A stretch of 64,000 nucleotides of DNA from Rufibacter radiotolerans (GCF_001078055.1 NZ_CP010777.1:4245001-4309000), one strand, 5' to 3'. Positions 7,711 to 18,664 are shown, counted from the stretch's first letter. Made by a program: numbers and translations. The notes: generated from the letters alone by a model not told the origin.

Positions 7711-9114
7711 ATGAGATATCATAATTACTTATTAGCCTTCTGCTTTCTTATAGCACTGGGCGCCTGCGATGACATCTTGGAGCAGGAACCTCAGACACAG
7801 ATAGCGCAGGAAAGGGCTATCACCAACAAAAAAGGTGCTGAAGCTGCCGTGGCAGGGATGTACAATGAGCTCCAGGATGCAGATTACTACGGCAGAAACT
7901 TCCAGATCATGAGCGACATTTCTTCTGATGTGGCCCAAAGTATTGGCACTTGGGATTTCTACCGTGAGATGGACACCTATTTAACCTCCATAGGGAATAC
8001 TGAGAACGGGAATTTCTGGACCAGGGCGTACCGGGCGGTTAACGTGGCCAACAATATCATAGATAAGGTTCCCCAGTTAACAGATGCCCAGGATCTGGAA
8101 AAAAACAGCTACTTAGGCCAAGCCTACTTTGTGAGGGCCCTTGCTTTTTTTGACCTTACAAAAACGTACGGCGGGGTACCCGGTGTCATAGGTACTTTAG
8201 GAGTGCCTCTTGTTACCAAACCTTCTGCAAGGGTAGATGAGTCTTTCTTTCCTTCCAGACCCACGCTGGCAGAATCTTACAAACAGGTAGAAAAAGACCT
8301 TCTAATGGCCATTGAGTTGTTGCCAGAGCAACACGCTTCTGATGTTGCAACCAGGTCACAGGCTGTAAAAGGAACAGCTAGAGCCCTTTTAAGCAGACTT
8401 TACCTATACACGAACCAGCCTGAAAATGTGATTAAGTACGCAGATCTGGTAATTGCGGACCCAAAGTACAGGTTTGTCGCCAACTACCTGGATATCTTCC
8501 AGAGCAAATTTACCACTGAAGCTATTTTTGAGTTAAACTTTAACTCTACAGATCAAAACGGACTGAGAAACTGGTATGTACCGTCAACCATAGGTGGCAG
8601 AGGTGATGTAGCAGCACACACAAGCTTTTACCAGGAAGTAACAGCCAACCCGAATGATATTAGAGGGAAATTGTTCGCCTATAATTCAGGGGCAAAGGTG
8701 TATTACCCCACCAAATACATCAAATCAGGCAACATTGACAATTCCCATATCATCAGGCTCTCTGAGGTTTACCTTAACCGGGCCGAGGCAAGAGCAAAAA
8801 CCGGGAATATTGCCGGCGCGTTATCTGACCTTAATGCCATCCGGAGAAATGCTGGCTTAGGAAATATAACCACCACCGGTACAGAAGAAACGCTAAAGGC
8901 AATATGGCAGGAGCGAAAAGTGGAGCTTGCTTTTGAAGGCCACAGCTTTTTTGACATAGTACGCACTGGCCAGACATCAACAGAACTAAGGGGGGTAGAG
9001 CGCACAAACGGGCCGGCGGTTTCTTTGCTAGACCTTAACCGCCAGGTCTTCCCTATCCCAAGCTTTGATATAGACTCAAATAAAAACCTGGTACAAAACG
9101 AAGCCTATAAATAA
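7711..9114 (+). CDS. SusD/RagB family nutrient-binding outer-membrane lipoprotein
   Basis: This is a 467-residue SusD-like lipoprotein, the substrate-binding lid partner of the SusC channel upstream. I chose the ATG at 7711 because it begins a proper lipoprotein signal (MRYHNYLLAFCFLIALGACDD, lipidated cysteine at position 19). The frame is open further upstream to an ATG at 7627, but that would add 28 polar residues before the signal. TPR-like helices follow (GAEAAVAGMYNEL, YLGQAYFVRALAFFDLTKTYG), and the C-terminal signature is present (LSEVYLNRAEA, WQERKVELAFEGHSFFDIVR). It is probably co-transcribed with susC. Confidence 0.96.
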   Translation: MRYHNYLLAFCFLIALGACDDILEQEPQTQIAQERAITNKKGAEAAVAGMYNELQDADYYGRNFQIMSDISSDVAQSIGTWDFYREMDTYLTSIGNTENGNFWTRAYRAVNVANNIIDKVPQLTDAQDLEKNSYLGQAYFVRALAFFDLTKTYGGVPGVIGTLGVPLVTKPSARVDESFFPSRPTLAESYKQVEKDLLMAIELLPEQHASDVATRSQAVKGTARALLSRLYLYTNQPENVIKYADLVIADPKYRFVANYLDIFQSKFTTEAIFELNFNSTDQNGLRNWYVPSTIGGRGDVAAHTSFYQEVTANPNDIRGKLFAYNSGAKVYYPTKYIKSGNIDNSHIIRLSEVYLNRAEARAKTGNIAGALSDLNAIRRNAGLGNITTTGTEETLKAIWQERKVELAFEGHSFFDIVRTGQTSTELRGVERTNGPAVSLLDLNRQVFPIPSFDIDSNKNLVQNEAYK

Positions 9115-9205
9115 GGCCCGTCTGGTACCAATGGTCAGGTCTACCGCATAAGCTGTTCCGGTGTTATTCCCTTCCTGGCGCCAGCAGACGCTTGCCGAGG
9201 AACCC

Positions 9206-9243
9206 TGTTTCCGGGCCGTTTTCAGGAAAACGGCCCGGAAACG
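9206..9243. repeat. R element (38 bp), GC-rich variant
   Basis: Near-perfect palindrome TGTTTCCGGGCCGTTTTC / GAAAACGGCCCGGAAACG between susD and the first Asp-box gene. It is nested in a wider imperfect inverted repeat (CTGGCGCC... / ...CGCGCCAG). Confidence 0.85.
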
Positions 9244-9336
9244 CGGCGCCTGCGGATGCTCGCGCCAGACCACTCACGTGCATATAGGTGAAAACGGAAA
9301 ACTCTAAACAGGTTCTACTATCTAAAACCCCCTTTC

Positions 9337-12300
9337 ATGGTAACAAGACTACAAAACACTTTAAAATCAGGTTTTTTGTTAGCCGCCGCAACAGCCTTCC
9401 TTATCGCACCGCTGCCGGCAGATGCACAGAAGCAGAAAACCAGTAAAAAAACAGTTACTTCCCCTTATGCTCCTTCGCTATACAATGGCCTGACCTGGCG
9501 CTCTATTGGCCCTTACCGGGGCGGGCGCTCTGGCTCAGTGACAGGAGTGCCTGGCAAACCCAACCTGTATTATTTTGGCGCAACCGGTGGTGGTGTGTGG
9601 CGGACAGTTGACGCAGGGTCTACCTGGGAGAATATCTCAGATGGTTTCTTTGGAGGGTCTATAGGAGCCGTTGCCGTGAGCGAGGCTGATCCAAACGTGA
9701 TCTATGCCGGAGAAGGGGAGCAAACGGTGAGAGGCAACGTATCCTCTGGCTTTGGGGTCTGGAAGTCTTTAGACGCAGGAAAGACCTGGCAGCATATTGG
9801 GCTAAAGAACACCAAGCATATTGGCCGCATCCGTATTCATCCTACAAACCCCAATATAGTGTATGTAGCCGCTATGGGTGATTTGTATAAGGCGAATGAG
9901 GAGCGTGGAGTCTATAAGAGCACAGATGGGGGTAAAACCTGGAAGCGCACCTTGTTTGCCAACCAGGATGCCGGTGCTGTAGACCTTATCATGGACCCTT
10001 CCAATGAACGGGTTCTGTATGCCAGCACCTGGAATGTACGGCGTACCCCTTACAGTTTCTCTTCCGGTGGCCCTGGTTCAGGTTTATGGAAAAGCACAGA
10101 TGCCGGTGAAACCTGGAAGGAAATCTCCAGAAACGCTGGCTTGCCCAAAGGCACCCTTGGGATTATTGGCGTAGCCGTGTCGCCGGCCAACACAGAACGT
10201 GTTTACGCAATGGTGGAGGCGGAGGACGGCGGCCTGTTCCGGTCTGAAAACGGAGGCCTTACCTGGCAGAAAGTGAACGATGACCGAAACCTGCGGCAGC
10301 GTGCCTGGTATTATACCCGCCTGACGGCCGATCCTAAGGACCAGGACGTGGTGTATGTGATGAACGTATCTTACCATAGAAGCAAAGACGGCGGCCGTAC
10401 CTTTGAGAGTGCCAATGCCCCGCATGGCGACCACCATGATCTGTGGATAGCACCGGAAGACCCCTCGCGCATGATCATAGCCGATGACGGCGGAGCACAA
10501 ATAAGCAAAGACACAGGCAAGAACTGGAGCACCATGATGAACCAGCCTACGGCACAGTTCTATCGGGTGGTGACAGATAACCATTTCCCTTATCGTATTT
10601 ATGGCGCGCAACAGGATAACTCCACCGTAAGGATTGCTCACCGTACTGAGGGGAATGAGATAACAGAAGCCGATTGGGAAGAGTCAGCGGGTGCTGAGAG
10701 CGCTCATTTGGCGGCTGATCCGCAAAATCCAGATGTTGTCTATGGGGGCAATTATGGGGGCTTCCTATCCCGTGTAGACCACAGCAACAAACAGGAACGT
10801 GTCATTAACGTGTGGCCAGACAACCCAATGGGTGCTGGCGCAGAGTCTATGAAATACAGGTTCCAATGGAACTTCCCTATCCTGTTCTCCCCTAATGACC
10901 CTAAGAAGCTATACACGGCTTCTAACCATGTTCACGTCACCACAAACGAAGGCCACTCCTGGCAAACCATCAGCCCGGACTTGACGCGCAATGACACCAG
11001 CAAGCTAGGTTCTTCAGGAGGGCCCATCACGCAGGACAATACCAGCGTGGAGTATTATGGGACTATCTTTGCTATCAATGAGTCTGCCATTGAGCCTGGG
11101 GTAATCTGGACAGGGTCTGATGACGGTTTGCTTCACATAACCCGTGACGGGGGTAAGAGCTGGAAAAACATCACGCCAAAGAACATGCCTGAGTGGATCA
11201 TGATCAATAGCATAGACCCGCACCCTACCCTTAAAGGGGGAGCCTATGTAGCGGCCACCATGTATAAATCCGGTGATTTCCAGCCCTACCTATACAAGAC
11301 AACGGACTATGGCAAAACATGGACCAAGATTACTGACGGCATTCCAGACACGCACTTCACCCGCGTAGTACGCGCCGATCAAAAGCGGCCCGGCTTGTTA
11401 TATGCGGGCACAGAATATGGCATGTATATCTCCTTTAATGATGGGCAAAGCTGGCAATCCTTTCAATCTAACTTGCCTCTTGTTCCCATCACAGACCTTA
11501 CCATAAAAGACAATAACCTGATAGCAGCCACCCAGGGCCGTAGCTTCTGGCTGATTGATGACATCACGCCTCTGCATCAGTTAACCGCTGGTATGGCAGA
11601 CAAACAGTTTCACCTTTTCAAACCTCTGGACAGCTATAAGATGGCGGGAGCCAGAAAAGAACCTTCTAAAACAGCCGGGGAAAACCACCCCGGGGGTGTT
11701 ATCATCAACTATTTCATGCAACAGAAGCCTGATACCACCACCGCAGTGAAACTTGATATCCTGGACCAGAATGGCAAGCTCATCCGCAGTTTTACTAGCA
11801 ACGCAAAAGACAAGAAAGACAAAATAGAGGTTAAGCAAGGAATGAACCGCTTTGTCTGGGACATGTATTATCCTGATGCCAGCCGCTTTGAAGGCTTAAT
11901 TTTATGGTCTGGCCGAGGTGTTTTAGCCCCCAAGGCTCTTCCGGGCACTTACAAGGCAAAACTAACGGTGAACAAGAGTAGCCAGGAGACTGACTTTGTT
12001 ATCTTAAAAGATCCGCGCATCAAATCCTCGCAGGAAGATCTGCAGGCACAGTTTACGTTCCTGTCTGAAGTTCGGAATAAACTGACGGAGACGCATGATG
12101 CCATCAAAGAGATCAGGACTATGCGCACTCAGCTTAACACCCTGAAAAGCAACTTAAAGGGAGATGATAAAAACAAGGAGATTATAGACGCGGCCAACTC
12201 ATTAGACAAGAAGATTACGGCCATTGAGGAAACCCTGTATCAGACCAAGAACCGCAGTAACCAGGATCCTCTTAACTTCCCTATCCGGCTGAATAATAAG

Positions 12301-12528
12301 TTAGCAAATTTGGTGCAGCAGGTGGGAACCGGAGATTTCCGCCCTACCGAACAGGCGTATGAGTTCAAGAAAGAGATAACTGCTAAAATTGACGACCAAC
12401 TAAGCCTCTTCAAGCAAGTACAGCAACAGGACATTCCTGCCCTCAACAAATTAGTAAAGGACAAGGGTGTAAATTACATAAGCGAAAAAGAGAAGGCAGC
12501 CCCTATGCCAACTTCCTCCATACAGTAA
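9337..12528 (+). CDS. Secreted Asp-box (BNR/VPS10-like) repeat protein, paralogue 1
   Basis: This 1,063-residue protein has a signal peptide ending near PADAQKQK. At least eleven Asp-box motifs of form S/T-x-D-x-G-x-T-W are visible in the first two thirds (e.g. [44 protein letters not shown]), which predict one or two beta-propellers as in sortilin/VPS10 and sialidase-like folds. The last ~300 residues hold a beta domain (VKLDILDQNGKLIRSF, GMNRFVWDMYYP) and a helical, coiled-coil-like tail. Relatives are annotated as 'glycosyl hydrolase' or 'VPS10 domain-containing', but the activity is not established here. It follows the SusCD pair and is followed by a full-length paralogue. Confidence 0.9.
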   Translation: MVTRLQNTLKSGFLLAAATAFLIAPLPADAQKQKTSKKTVTSPYAPSLYNGLTWRSIGPYRGGRSGSVTGVPGKPNLYYFGATGGGVWRTVDAGSTWENISDGFFGGSIGAVAVSEADPNVIYAGEGEQTVRGNVSSGFGVWKSLDAGKTWQHIGLKNTKHIGRIRIHPTNPNIVYVAAMGDLYKANEERGVYKSTDGGKTWKRTLFANQDAGAVDLIMDPSNERVLYASTWNVRRTPYSFSSGGPGSGLWKSTDAGETWKEISRNAGLPKGTLGIIGVAVSPANTERVYAMVEAEDGGLFRSENGGLTWQKVNDDRNLRQRAWYYTRLTADPKDQDVVYVMNVSYHRSKDGGRTFESANAPHGDHHDLWIAPEDPSRMIIADDGGAQISKDTGKNWSTMMNQPTAQFYRVVTDNHFPYRIYGAQQDNSTVRIAHRTEGNEITEADWEESAGAESAHLAADPQNPDVVYGGNYGGFLSRVDHSNKQERVINVWPDNPMGAGAESMKYRFQWNFPILFSPNDPKKLYTASNHVHVTTNEGHSWQTISPDLTRNDTSKLGSSGGPITQDNTSVEYYGTIFAINESAIEPGVIWTGSDDGLLHITRDGGKSWKNITPKNMPEWIMINSIDPHPTLKGGAYVAATMYKSGDFQPYLYKTTDYGKTWTKITDGIPDTHFTRVVRADQKRPGLLYAGTEYGMYISFNDGQSWQSFQSNLPLVPITDLTIKDNNLIAATQGRSFWLIDDITPLHQLTAGMADKQFHLFKPLDSYKMAGARKEPSKTAGENHPGGVIINYFMQQKPDTTTAVKLDILDQNGKLIRSFTSNAKDKKDKIEVKQGMNRFVWDMYYPDASRFEGLILWSGRGVLAPKALPGTYKAKLTVNKSSQETDFVILKDPRIKSSQEDLQAQFTFLSEVRNKLTETHDAIKEIRTMRTQLNTLKSNLKGDDKNKEIIDAANSLDKKITAIEETLYQTKNRSNQDPLNFPIRLNNKLANLVQQVGTGDFRPTEQAYEFKKEITAKIDDQLSLFKQVQQQDIPALNKLVKDKGVNYISEKEKAAPMPTSSIQ

Positions 12529-12540
12529 CCTTAAATCTGC

Positions 12541-12570
12541 CAAATGCCTGTCATACCTGACAGGCATTTG
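12541..12570. terminator. Perfect 13-bp hairpin between the two Asp-box genes
   Basis: CAAATGCCTGTCA / TGACAGGCATTTG with loop TACC lies 12 bp after the stop of the first paralogue. There is no strong T-run, so it may be a weak terminator or an mRNA-end stabiliser. Confidence 0.55.
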
Positions 12571-12689
12571 GCATTACAGGCTAAACGTAGTGGATGCTAT
12601 AGAGCAATTGCTTTAGTAAGTGTCGGCTTCTTCATTACCAAATTAGCTTAGCAACGTGTCTTAAACACCATAAATATCATTATCCCTCT

Positions 12690-15600
12690 ATGAAGAAACT
12701 GTTATACCCTCTGCTTTTCCTGGCAGCTACCCAGTTTGCTGTTTCGCCAGCGGCGGCTCAGAAAAAAAGCAAAGAAAAAGCAAAAGCAGAACATCAGACA
12801 GACCAGCTCAACCCCTATTTCAAAGCTGTGAAATGGCGCAACGTTGGTCCCTCACGGGGTGGCCGGTCTGTAACGGCAAGTGGCGTGGTCAATAATCCGC
12901 TAACCTATTATATGGGTACCACTGGCGGCGGCCTTTGGAAAACCGAGGACGCCGGACAGAGTTGGTTCAATATCTCTGACGGCTTTTTTAAAACAAGCTC
13001 GGTTGGCGCGGTCACAGTCTCTGAATCTGACCCCAACATTGTGTATGCCGGCATGGGCGAACATGCTGTAAGAGGCGTTATGACCTCACACGGCGACGGG
13101 GTTTACAAATCAACAGATGCAGGCAAGACCTGGACTAAATTAGGCTTGGACCTGACCCGGCACATAGCCGGGATAAGTGTCCATCCGCAGAACCCCGACG
13201 TTCTGTATGTGGCAGCCCAGGGCGCCCTGCACGGCCCCGGCCAAGAAAGAGGTGTCTACAAATCTGTGGATGGTGGCAAAACATGGAAAAAGACACTCTA
13301 TGTAGATGAGAACACCGGCTGTGCTGACATAAGCATGGATATGAATAATCCTCGCATTCTTTACGCTTCCATGTGGGATCATCGCCGCTTGCCTTGGCAG
13401 GTGATTAGCGGGGGCAAGGGAAGCGGTCTATACAAATCTACTGATGCCGGCGAAACCTGGAAAAAGCTGGAGAACGGCTTACCTAAGGAACTTGGCAAAA
13501 TTGGGGTCTCTGTTTCAAGAGCCAATTCCAATAAAGTGTACGCCGTTATTGAAAGCGACACCCAGAAAGAATTAGGCGGCCTGTTTGTAAGTGAAGACGG
13601 CGGCGGCAAATGGAATAGGGTGAGCAAAGATCACCGCCTTACACAGCGTGCCTGGTACTACATAGAGGTTTTTGCAGACCCTCAACAGGAGAACACGGTT
13701 TATGTGCTTAACGCCCCGGGGTTAAAATCTACTGACGGTGGCAAGACCTGGACACAGATCACAGGCACGCATGGAGATTACCACCAACTGTGGATGAATC
13801 CGAAGGATAGCAGGAACATGGTGGTGGCAAATGACGGCGGGGCAGCGGTAAGTTTCAACGGGGGCAAGACATGGTCTACGCAGGATAACCAGCCCACCGC
13901 TCAGTTCTACCGGGTAAACGCTGACAATCTATTCCCCTATAATCTATACGGCGGGCAGCAGGACAATACCTCTGTTAAGATAGCCAGCAGAAATACCGCA
14001 GGCGGCAGCATTGGGGAAAGAGACTGGTCTTTTAGCGCCGGCGGCGAAAGTGCTTTCCTGGCGTTTAACCCAGACAACCCGCGCTATGTGGTAGGAGGCA
14101 GTTACCAGGGCAACATAGAGGTGCATGATGTAGTGACTAACCTAAAGACGTCTATCATGGTGTCCCCTATCCTATACTTAGGCATGGAGCCCAAAGACAT
14201 GAAGTATCGTTTTAACTGGAATGCCCCTATCATCTATTCCGCGCATGCGCCCAACACGTTCTACAACGCAGGCAACATTCTTTTCAAGACGGCAGACATG
14301 GGGAAAACCTGGCAGGCCGTTTCCCCAGACTTGACCAGGCATGACTCCACTAAAATGGTCATAAGTGGTGCCCCCTTCACCAATGAAGGAGCCGGCGGCG
14401 AAAACTATGGCACCATTGCCTATGTCATTGAGTCACCCCATGAAAAGGACGTGCTATGGACGGGCAGTGATGACGGCCTGGTACACCTCACCCGAGACGG
14501 AGGCAAAACATGGAGCAATGTCACGCCCAAGGGGCTAGGAGAAACCCTGGTGAATAGCATTGAGGTATCACCACATGACAAGGCCACAGCGTACATAGCC
14601 ACCACCCGCTACAAATTCAATGATTTCTCCCCTTCGCTCTACAAGACCACAGATTATGGCAAGACTTGGGCTAAAATCACAAACGGCATACCCAGTGAGG
14701 CCTTTACCCGGGTGGTGCGGGAAGACAGTCAACGAAAAGACCTTTTGTTTGCCGGGACTGAACTTGGCCTGTACGTTTCTTATGACGGCGGTAAACAATG
14801 GAATAGCTTTCAGCTCAACCTACCCCTCACCCCTATTTCAGATTTGAAAATCCATCAAGGAGATTTAATAGCCGCCACCCAAGGAAGGTCATTCTGGATT
14901 CTGGATGACTTAAGCACTATCAGGCAGTACAATAAAAACCTGTCTGCCACCACCTTACACCTCTACCAACCTGAAGACAGCTACCGGGTAGCGGGAGGGA
15001 GTGCCCTGGATAAAGTAGAGAATGAGGAAAGCGGGTCTGGTATAGGGGGCCCGGCGGGCACTAACCCTGCATCTGGCGTCACGCTTTACTACCAGTTACC
15101 CGCCAACTTTGAGAAAGACAGCCTGGTTACCTTAGAGATAATGGATGACCAGGGCAAGATTGTCCGGAAATACTCCAGCAAGACAGACAAAAAGTTTGTG
15201 GCGTATCCGGGTGGCCCTACCCCAGACCCCACACTTTCTACCAAGCCGGGCCTTAACCGCTTTGTGTGGGATATGCGGTATGCTACCCTTCCGGGCGTAC
15301 CCACCGCGTTTATGCCCTCCAGCTTAACGGGCCATAAATCGGCGCCAGGATCTTACCAGGCCAGGTTAAAAATTAACGGCCAGGAAAAGACCGTAGCCTT
15401 TAAAGTACTGGCAGATCCCCGGATTGACATCGCCCCTGGGGCCTTTAAAGAGCAACAGGTAGTTTTGACGGCGTTAGAGGACGGCGTTAGGGACATTCAT
15501 ACCTCAGTCTTAAGAATGCGGAAAGCCAAAGAACAGGTAAACGCCTTAGTTGAACTCCTGGAGGAAACGCCTGACATGAAACAGGTAATTGACCAGGGCA

Positions 15601-15923
15601 AAGCACTCACCAAAAAGATCACGGCCTGGGAAGATGAATTGATCCAAAATAAGTCACTGTCTAACAATGATTTCCTTAACTATGAAAGTAAGTTAAGCGC
15701 CCATTTGTTATATCTGAAAGATGACTTAGACACTGATATACCTTTTGTGACAAAGGCCCAGCAGGAAAGGCTAACCGAGCTTAACGCCTCCTGGCAAAAA
15801 TCAAAAACGGACATGAATGAGTTGATACAAAAGGATATTGCCAACTTCAACCAGCTTACAAAACAAGCCAACTTGCAAAAGATCACCCTGCCGGGCCCTG
15901 TCACGGAGAAGGTCGTTTTCTAA
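12690..15923 (+). CDS. Secreted Asp-box (BNR/VPS10-like) repeat protein, paralogue 2
   Basis: This 1,077-residue protein is clearly homologous to the preceding gene along its whole length. Shared blocks include [61 protein letters not shown] and [12 protein letters not shown] signal peptide ([24 protein letters not shown]) precedes eleven or so Asp-box motifs ([33 protein letters not shown]). It carries a longer insert before the C-terminal beta domain and a helical tail. Neither paralogue has a T9SS sorting tail, so they are probably periplasmic or exported by another route. The role is likely binding or cleaving the substrate imported by the SusCD pair; this is inference from position. Confidence 0.9.
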   Translation: MKKLLYPLLFLAATQFAVSPAAAQKKSKEKAKAEHQTDQLNPYFKAVKWRNVGPSRGGRSVTASGVVNNPLTYYMGTTGGGLWKTEDAGQSWFNISDGFFKTSSVGAVTVSESDPNIVYAGMGEHAVRGVMTSHGDGVYKSTDAGKTWTKLGLDLTRHIAGISVHPQNPDVLYVAAQGALHGPGQERGVYKSVDGGKTWKKTLYVDENTGCADISMDMNNPRILYASMWDHRRLPWQVISGGKGSGLYKSTDAGETWKKLENGLPKELGKIGVSVSRANSNKVYAVIESDTQKELGGLFVSEDGGGKWNRVSKDHRLTQRAWYYIEVFADPQQENTVYVLNAPGLKSTDGGKTWTQITGTHGDYHQLWMNPKDSRNMVVANDGGAAVSFNGGKTWSTQDNQPTAQFYRVNADNLFPYNLYGGQQDNTSVKIASRNTAGGSIGERDWSFSAGGESAFLAFNPDNPRYVVGGSYQGNIEVHDVVTNLKTSIMVSPILYLGMEPKDMKYRFNWNAPIIYSAHAPNTFYNAGNILFKTADMGKTWQAVSPDLTRHDSTKMVISGAPFTNEGAGGENYGTIAYVIESPHEKDVLWTGSDDGLVHLTRDGGKTWSNVTPKGLGETLVNSIEVSPHDKATAYIATTRYKFNDFSPSLYKTTDYGKTWAKITNGIPSEAFTRVVREDSQRKDLLFAGTELGLYVSYDGGKQWNSFQLNLPLTPISDLKIHQGDLIAATQGRSFWILDDLSTIRQYNKNLSATTLHLYQPEDSYRVAGGSALDKVENEESGSGIGGPAGTNPASGVTLYYQLPANFEKDSLVTLEIMDDQGKIVRKYSSKTDKKFVAYPGGPTPDPTLSTKPGLNRFVWDMRYATLPGVPTAFMPSSLTGHKSAPGSYQARLKINGQEKTVAFKVLADPRIDIAPGAFKEQQVVLTALEDGVRDIHTSVLRMRKAKEQVNALVELLEETPDMKQVIDQGKALTKKITAWEDELIQNKSLSNNDFLNYESKLSAHLLYLKDDLDTDIPFVTKAQQERLTELNASWQKSKTDMNELIQKDIANFNQLTKQANLQKITLPGPVTEKVVF

Positions 15924-16150
15924 TGCTCCTTTTCCATTTTAATCTAAAGAGCTATTTTGCTACCTGATCTGACGCAACGGCTGCCTTAGGTTCTAGCCAG
16001 CCTAAGGCCTCCCACTTATGAGGGCCCTGAAGAGAAATACTGAAGGAGGTGCCCTTAGAAATTTGACCGGCCGCAAACAACTAAAAGGGTAGGTGAAGGA
16101 ATACTGGGCAGGCCAAGGTCGCTATGCAAGATACTACCAGCAGAAAAGAG

Positions 16151-16188
16151 AATCCCGCTTCAGGTAATGAGGCGGGATTTTTGTTTTT
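16151..16188 (+). terminator. Intrinsic terminator fused to an R element
   Basis: AATCCCGC / GCGGGATT is followed by TTTGTTTTT. The T-run is also the left end of the R element at 16182. Confidence 0.65.
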
Positions 16189-16219
16189 GGGCTGTTTTCA
16201 GGAAAAGGGGCTGGAAACG
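16182..16219. repeat. R element (38 bp)
   Basis: TGTTTTTGGGCTGTTTTC / GAAAAGGGGCTGGAAACG, a diverged copy with the family's fixed length, directly following a terminator hairpin. Confidence 0.7.
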
Positions 16220-16514
16220 CCTACGTCCTTTTACCAGGTGAGGAAGCAGGATGGTATCTCACAAAGCCTAAGTTGCTCACATGTTTTAATTACGCAGAAG
16301 CACTTGTCAAATTTTCGACTGAGGAATTAGCTAACCTTAACCATCCCTTGGCCAGCTGGTTAAATGCTATAATAGCTTAACGCGCTATTATATAGGCACT
16401 TACTAAACCTTTTATACAGTACCGCGTATAATATCTTGATCTCGTAAATCAAAAGTTTTGTAACTGTTTCTAGTTAGGTCTTCACCTAGAGTCAAAAAAC
16501 CGGTGAGAATCTAA

Positions 16515-16559
16515 GCGAACAAAAGGAGTCTTATGGCAACATTAGGACTCCTTTTCGCA
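16515..16559 (+). terminator. Terminator-like hairpin with no gene before it
   Basis: AAAAGGAGTC (16521-16530) pairs with GACTCCTTTT (16546-16555), extended by GCGA / TCGC. It is followed by CATTTT. No protein gene ends nearby, so it may end an RNA transcript. Confidence 0.5.
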
Positions 16560-16645
16560 TTTTAAGCCCCCTTGCCCAAACCAAGATAGTGCAGATTTCC
16601 TGAGTACTTGTCTATATTCCAATCTTCGCTACCATAAGAAAGGGG

Positions 16646-16678
16646 AAGCCTGCTTCAATTGCCTGGAGTAGGCTTTTT
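16646..16678 (+). terminator. Terminator-like hairpin fused to an R element
   Basis: AAGCCTGCTTC pairs imperfectly with GAGTAGGCTTT, and the T-run merges into the R element at 16673. Confidence 0.5.
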
Positions 16679-16709
16679 GGGGCCGTTTTGCAGAAAGGGG
16701 GCTTAAAAC
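16673..16709. repeat. R element, diverged
   Basis: CTTTTTGGGGCCGTTTTGC / AGAAAGGGGGCTTAAAAC fits the family with several mismatches in the right arm. Confidence 0.6.
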
Positions 16710-17060
16710 TGGGCTGTTGATTCTGAAAAAGGGGAACGGTGAGCAAACTTTCTTTTAGAATTGCATTACTAAAACAGTATATCTGGTTTTTGTGTAGCCA
16801 CTTTTGATATTCATTAGAACGCTAAGTTTACTTGGAGAATTAGCCTTATAGCTCATCAATTCAGATAGAATGATTAAATTTTTTCTTTAAATATTAAAAT
16901 TTAAATCATTTATCTAAATAATACTCTTACCTTCGGCATATCCTTCTACCTATATAGTATACAAATCAAATAGTTAATAATCCTACATCCACTCTGTTTC
17001 AGGGAATGGACTGACCTTATATTTTTAATATTTTAATAAATAAAAATTCCCCTTTCTTGT

Positions 17061-18530
17061 ATGCTACCCCGGCTAATCTATAAATCTCTAACAAATTCTA
17101 TCGCCTATTTCCTACCTACCCTTTTTGGCCTGCTCCTGTTGATGGTTCCCGTCTCTGCCCAAAAGAGAGCCATAGAGATGACAGTTGCCTCTACAGAAGC
17201 TAGGGCTGCCTTGGTAGCTGGCCGTGAACTGGCTGAAAATCAGCACCACGACAAAGCTCAGAAGTACTTCACCAAAGTGATCACCAAGGATCCGGCCTGC
17301 GCGATTGCCTATCTATACTTAGCCCAGTCTGTGGCCCCAGCCAGTACAGCTTATGTCAATAACCTAAAGCAGGCAATTACACTAATGGGTAAAGCATCTG
17401 AGGGAGAGCGTGCACTTATAGAAGTAGAAAAAGCTCAGGCAGAGGGTCATGTTACCAAGACCAAAGAACTGCTGCAAAAGTTGGTACGCCAATACCCTAC
17501 AGACAAGCGGGTGTTCCTGGCCGTATCTGGCCACTACTTGAGGCTATTAGATTATACAGAGGCTGAGGCGGCACTTACCGCCGGCATGGCCTTAGACCCT
17601 GACTTCCCGCCTTTTAGCCTTTGGTTGGGCCATATAGCGGCAACCAAGGGCCAATTCCCTATTGCCACGCAGGCTTTGCAGACCTATCAAAAACTACTCC
17701 CCGATGAGCCAAACAGCTTTCTAGCCACGGGGCATCTTTATTTGAAACGAGGATTTTACACCGAAGCTATCAAGTCCTTTACAACAGCCTTGGACCTAGA
17801 CCCACAGTTTTATCAAGCATATGGGGCGCTTGGCATGGCATATCTGGCAAATGATCAACTCACTGAAGCTAGGAATCAAGCAGAAAAATTATTGGGTTTG
17901 GCCCCCAATACTACTTGGCGACGCCAGGCCTATTATGCCCTCATTGGCACTTATTTAGAGGAAAGTAAACTCCACGAGGCATTAGCCTCCTTGGCTAAGA
18001 GCCGGGAGCTCGCGGAGAAGGACAAAGATTCCTGGGAGATCGCTCAGGACATGAACCTTGTCGGTGATATCCACTTGAGCCAGGGAAAAGTCAATGAGGC
18101 AACTGCGCAATACCAAAGCGCCCTCAAGGTGATGGAAACTGCTGACGCTTTCATAGGCATGAAAAACCAAGCGCGCCTTACTTATCTGACTCACGCTACA
18201 GAGGTAGGCTTAGCGACAAACGACCTTGCCGCCGCGCGCCGGCATATCACCGAATACAGGAAGCTGGCCAGTCTTCAGCAAACCCCTGGTCTCAACCAGG
18301 AACTACACAGGCTTCTAGGCTTAGTGGCTTTGGTAGAAAAGAAATATGAGGCAGCAGCACAGGAGTTCGCCAAATCTTCGCAACAAGACCCCCGCACCTT
18401 TCATCTTCTGGGAAATATTCACCTGGCCCAAGGAGACCAAGCTCAAGCCAAACTAAACTGGATGGCGGCAGCGCAACTAAACGACCCCACGCACAGCTAC
18501 CTGCTGCTTCGCCGGAAGGCAAAGCAATAA
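17061..18530 (+). CDS. Secreted TPR-repeat protein
   Basis: This 489-residue protein has an N-terminal hydrophobic export signal (FLPTLFGLLLLMVPVSAQ). It is followed almost entirely by tetratricopeptide helices; units are recognisable around AGRELAENQHHDKAQKYFTK, LKRGFYTEAIKSFTTALDLD, YGALGMAYLANDQLTEARNQ and LLGNIHLAQGDQAQAKLNW. TPR arrays are protein-binding scaffolds and no catalytic domain is visible. It is probably periplasmic. It lies 134 bp upstream of, and in the same direction as, the giant T9SS cargo gene, so the two may be expressed together. A functional link is only suggested by position. Confidence 0.88.
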   Translation: MLPRLIYKSLTNSIAYFLPTLFGLLLLMVPVSAQKRAIEMTVASTEARAALVAGRELAENQHHDKAQKYFTKVITKDPACAIAYLYLAQSVAPASTAYVNNLKQAITLMGKASEGERALIEVEKAQAEGHVTKTKELLQKLVRQYPTDKRVFLAVSGHYLRLLDYTEAEAALTAGMALDPDFPPFSLWLGHIAATKGQFPIATQALQTYQKLLPDEPNSFLATGHLYLKRGFYTEAIKSFTTALDLDPQFYQAYGALGMAYLANDQLTEARNQAEKLLGLAPNTTWRRQAYYALIGTYLEESKLHEALASLAKSRELAEKDKDSWEIAQDMNLVGDIHLSQGKVNEATAQYQSALKVMETADAFIGMKNQARLTYLTHATEVGLATNDLAAARRHITEYRKLASLQQTPGLNQELHRLLGLVALVEKKYEAAAQEFAKSSQQDPRTFHLLGNIHLAQGDQAQAKLNWMAAAQLNDPTHSYLLLRRKAKQ

Positions 18531-18664
18531 TATCCTTTCAAGGCGGAGGCTTCCTTCTGCTTGACTTTTCTGCTTCTCTCTATTCTCCGACCACTCTTTG
18601 CCTTGGCCGGTGCCTCGCCTTTTATGACCACTAAAATGATTTTAGTTTATCTACCAACTACTTT

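Larger units (their letters stand above)
15924..17060. other. Gene-free stretch of about 1.1 kb with several hairpins
   Basis: I see no credible coding region. The content is a small hairpin at 15983-16007 (GCCTTAGG / CCTAAGGC), terminator-like hairpins at 16151-16188, 16515-16559 and 16646-16678, and R elements at 16182-16219 and 16673-16709. The last ~300 bp is very AT-rich and leads to the TPR gene. An open frame at 16124-16330 runs straight through a terminator and an R element and is not believed. Confidence 0.6.

Noticed and set aside
10084..10641. 185-codon minus-strand frame inside the first Asp-box gene
   Set aside because: Antisense shadow with no protein family character, while the plus strand shows regular Asp-box motifs.
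16124..16330. 68-codon frame on the plus strand
   Set aside because: It crosses a terminator hairpin and an R element and gives an R-type peptide; no protein-like pattern.
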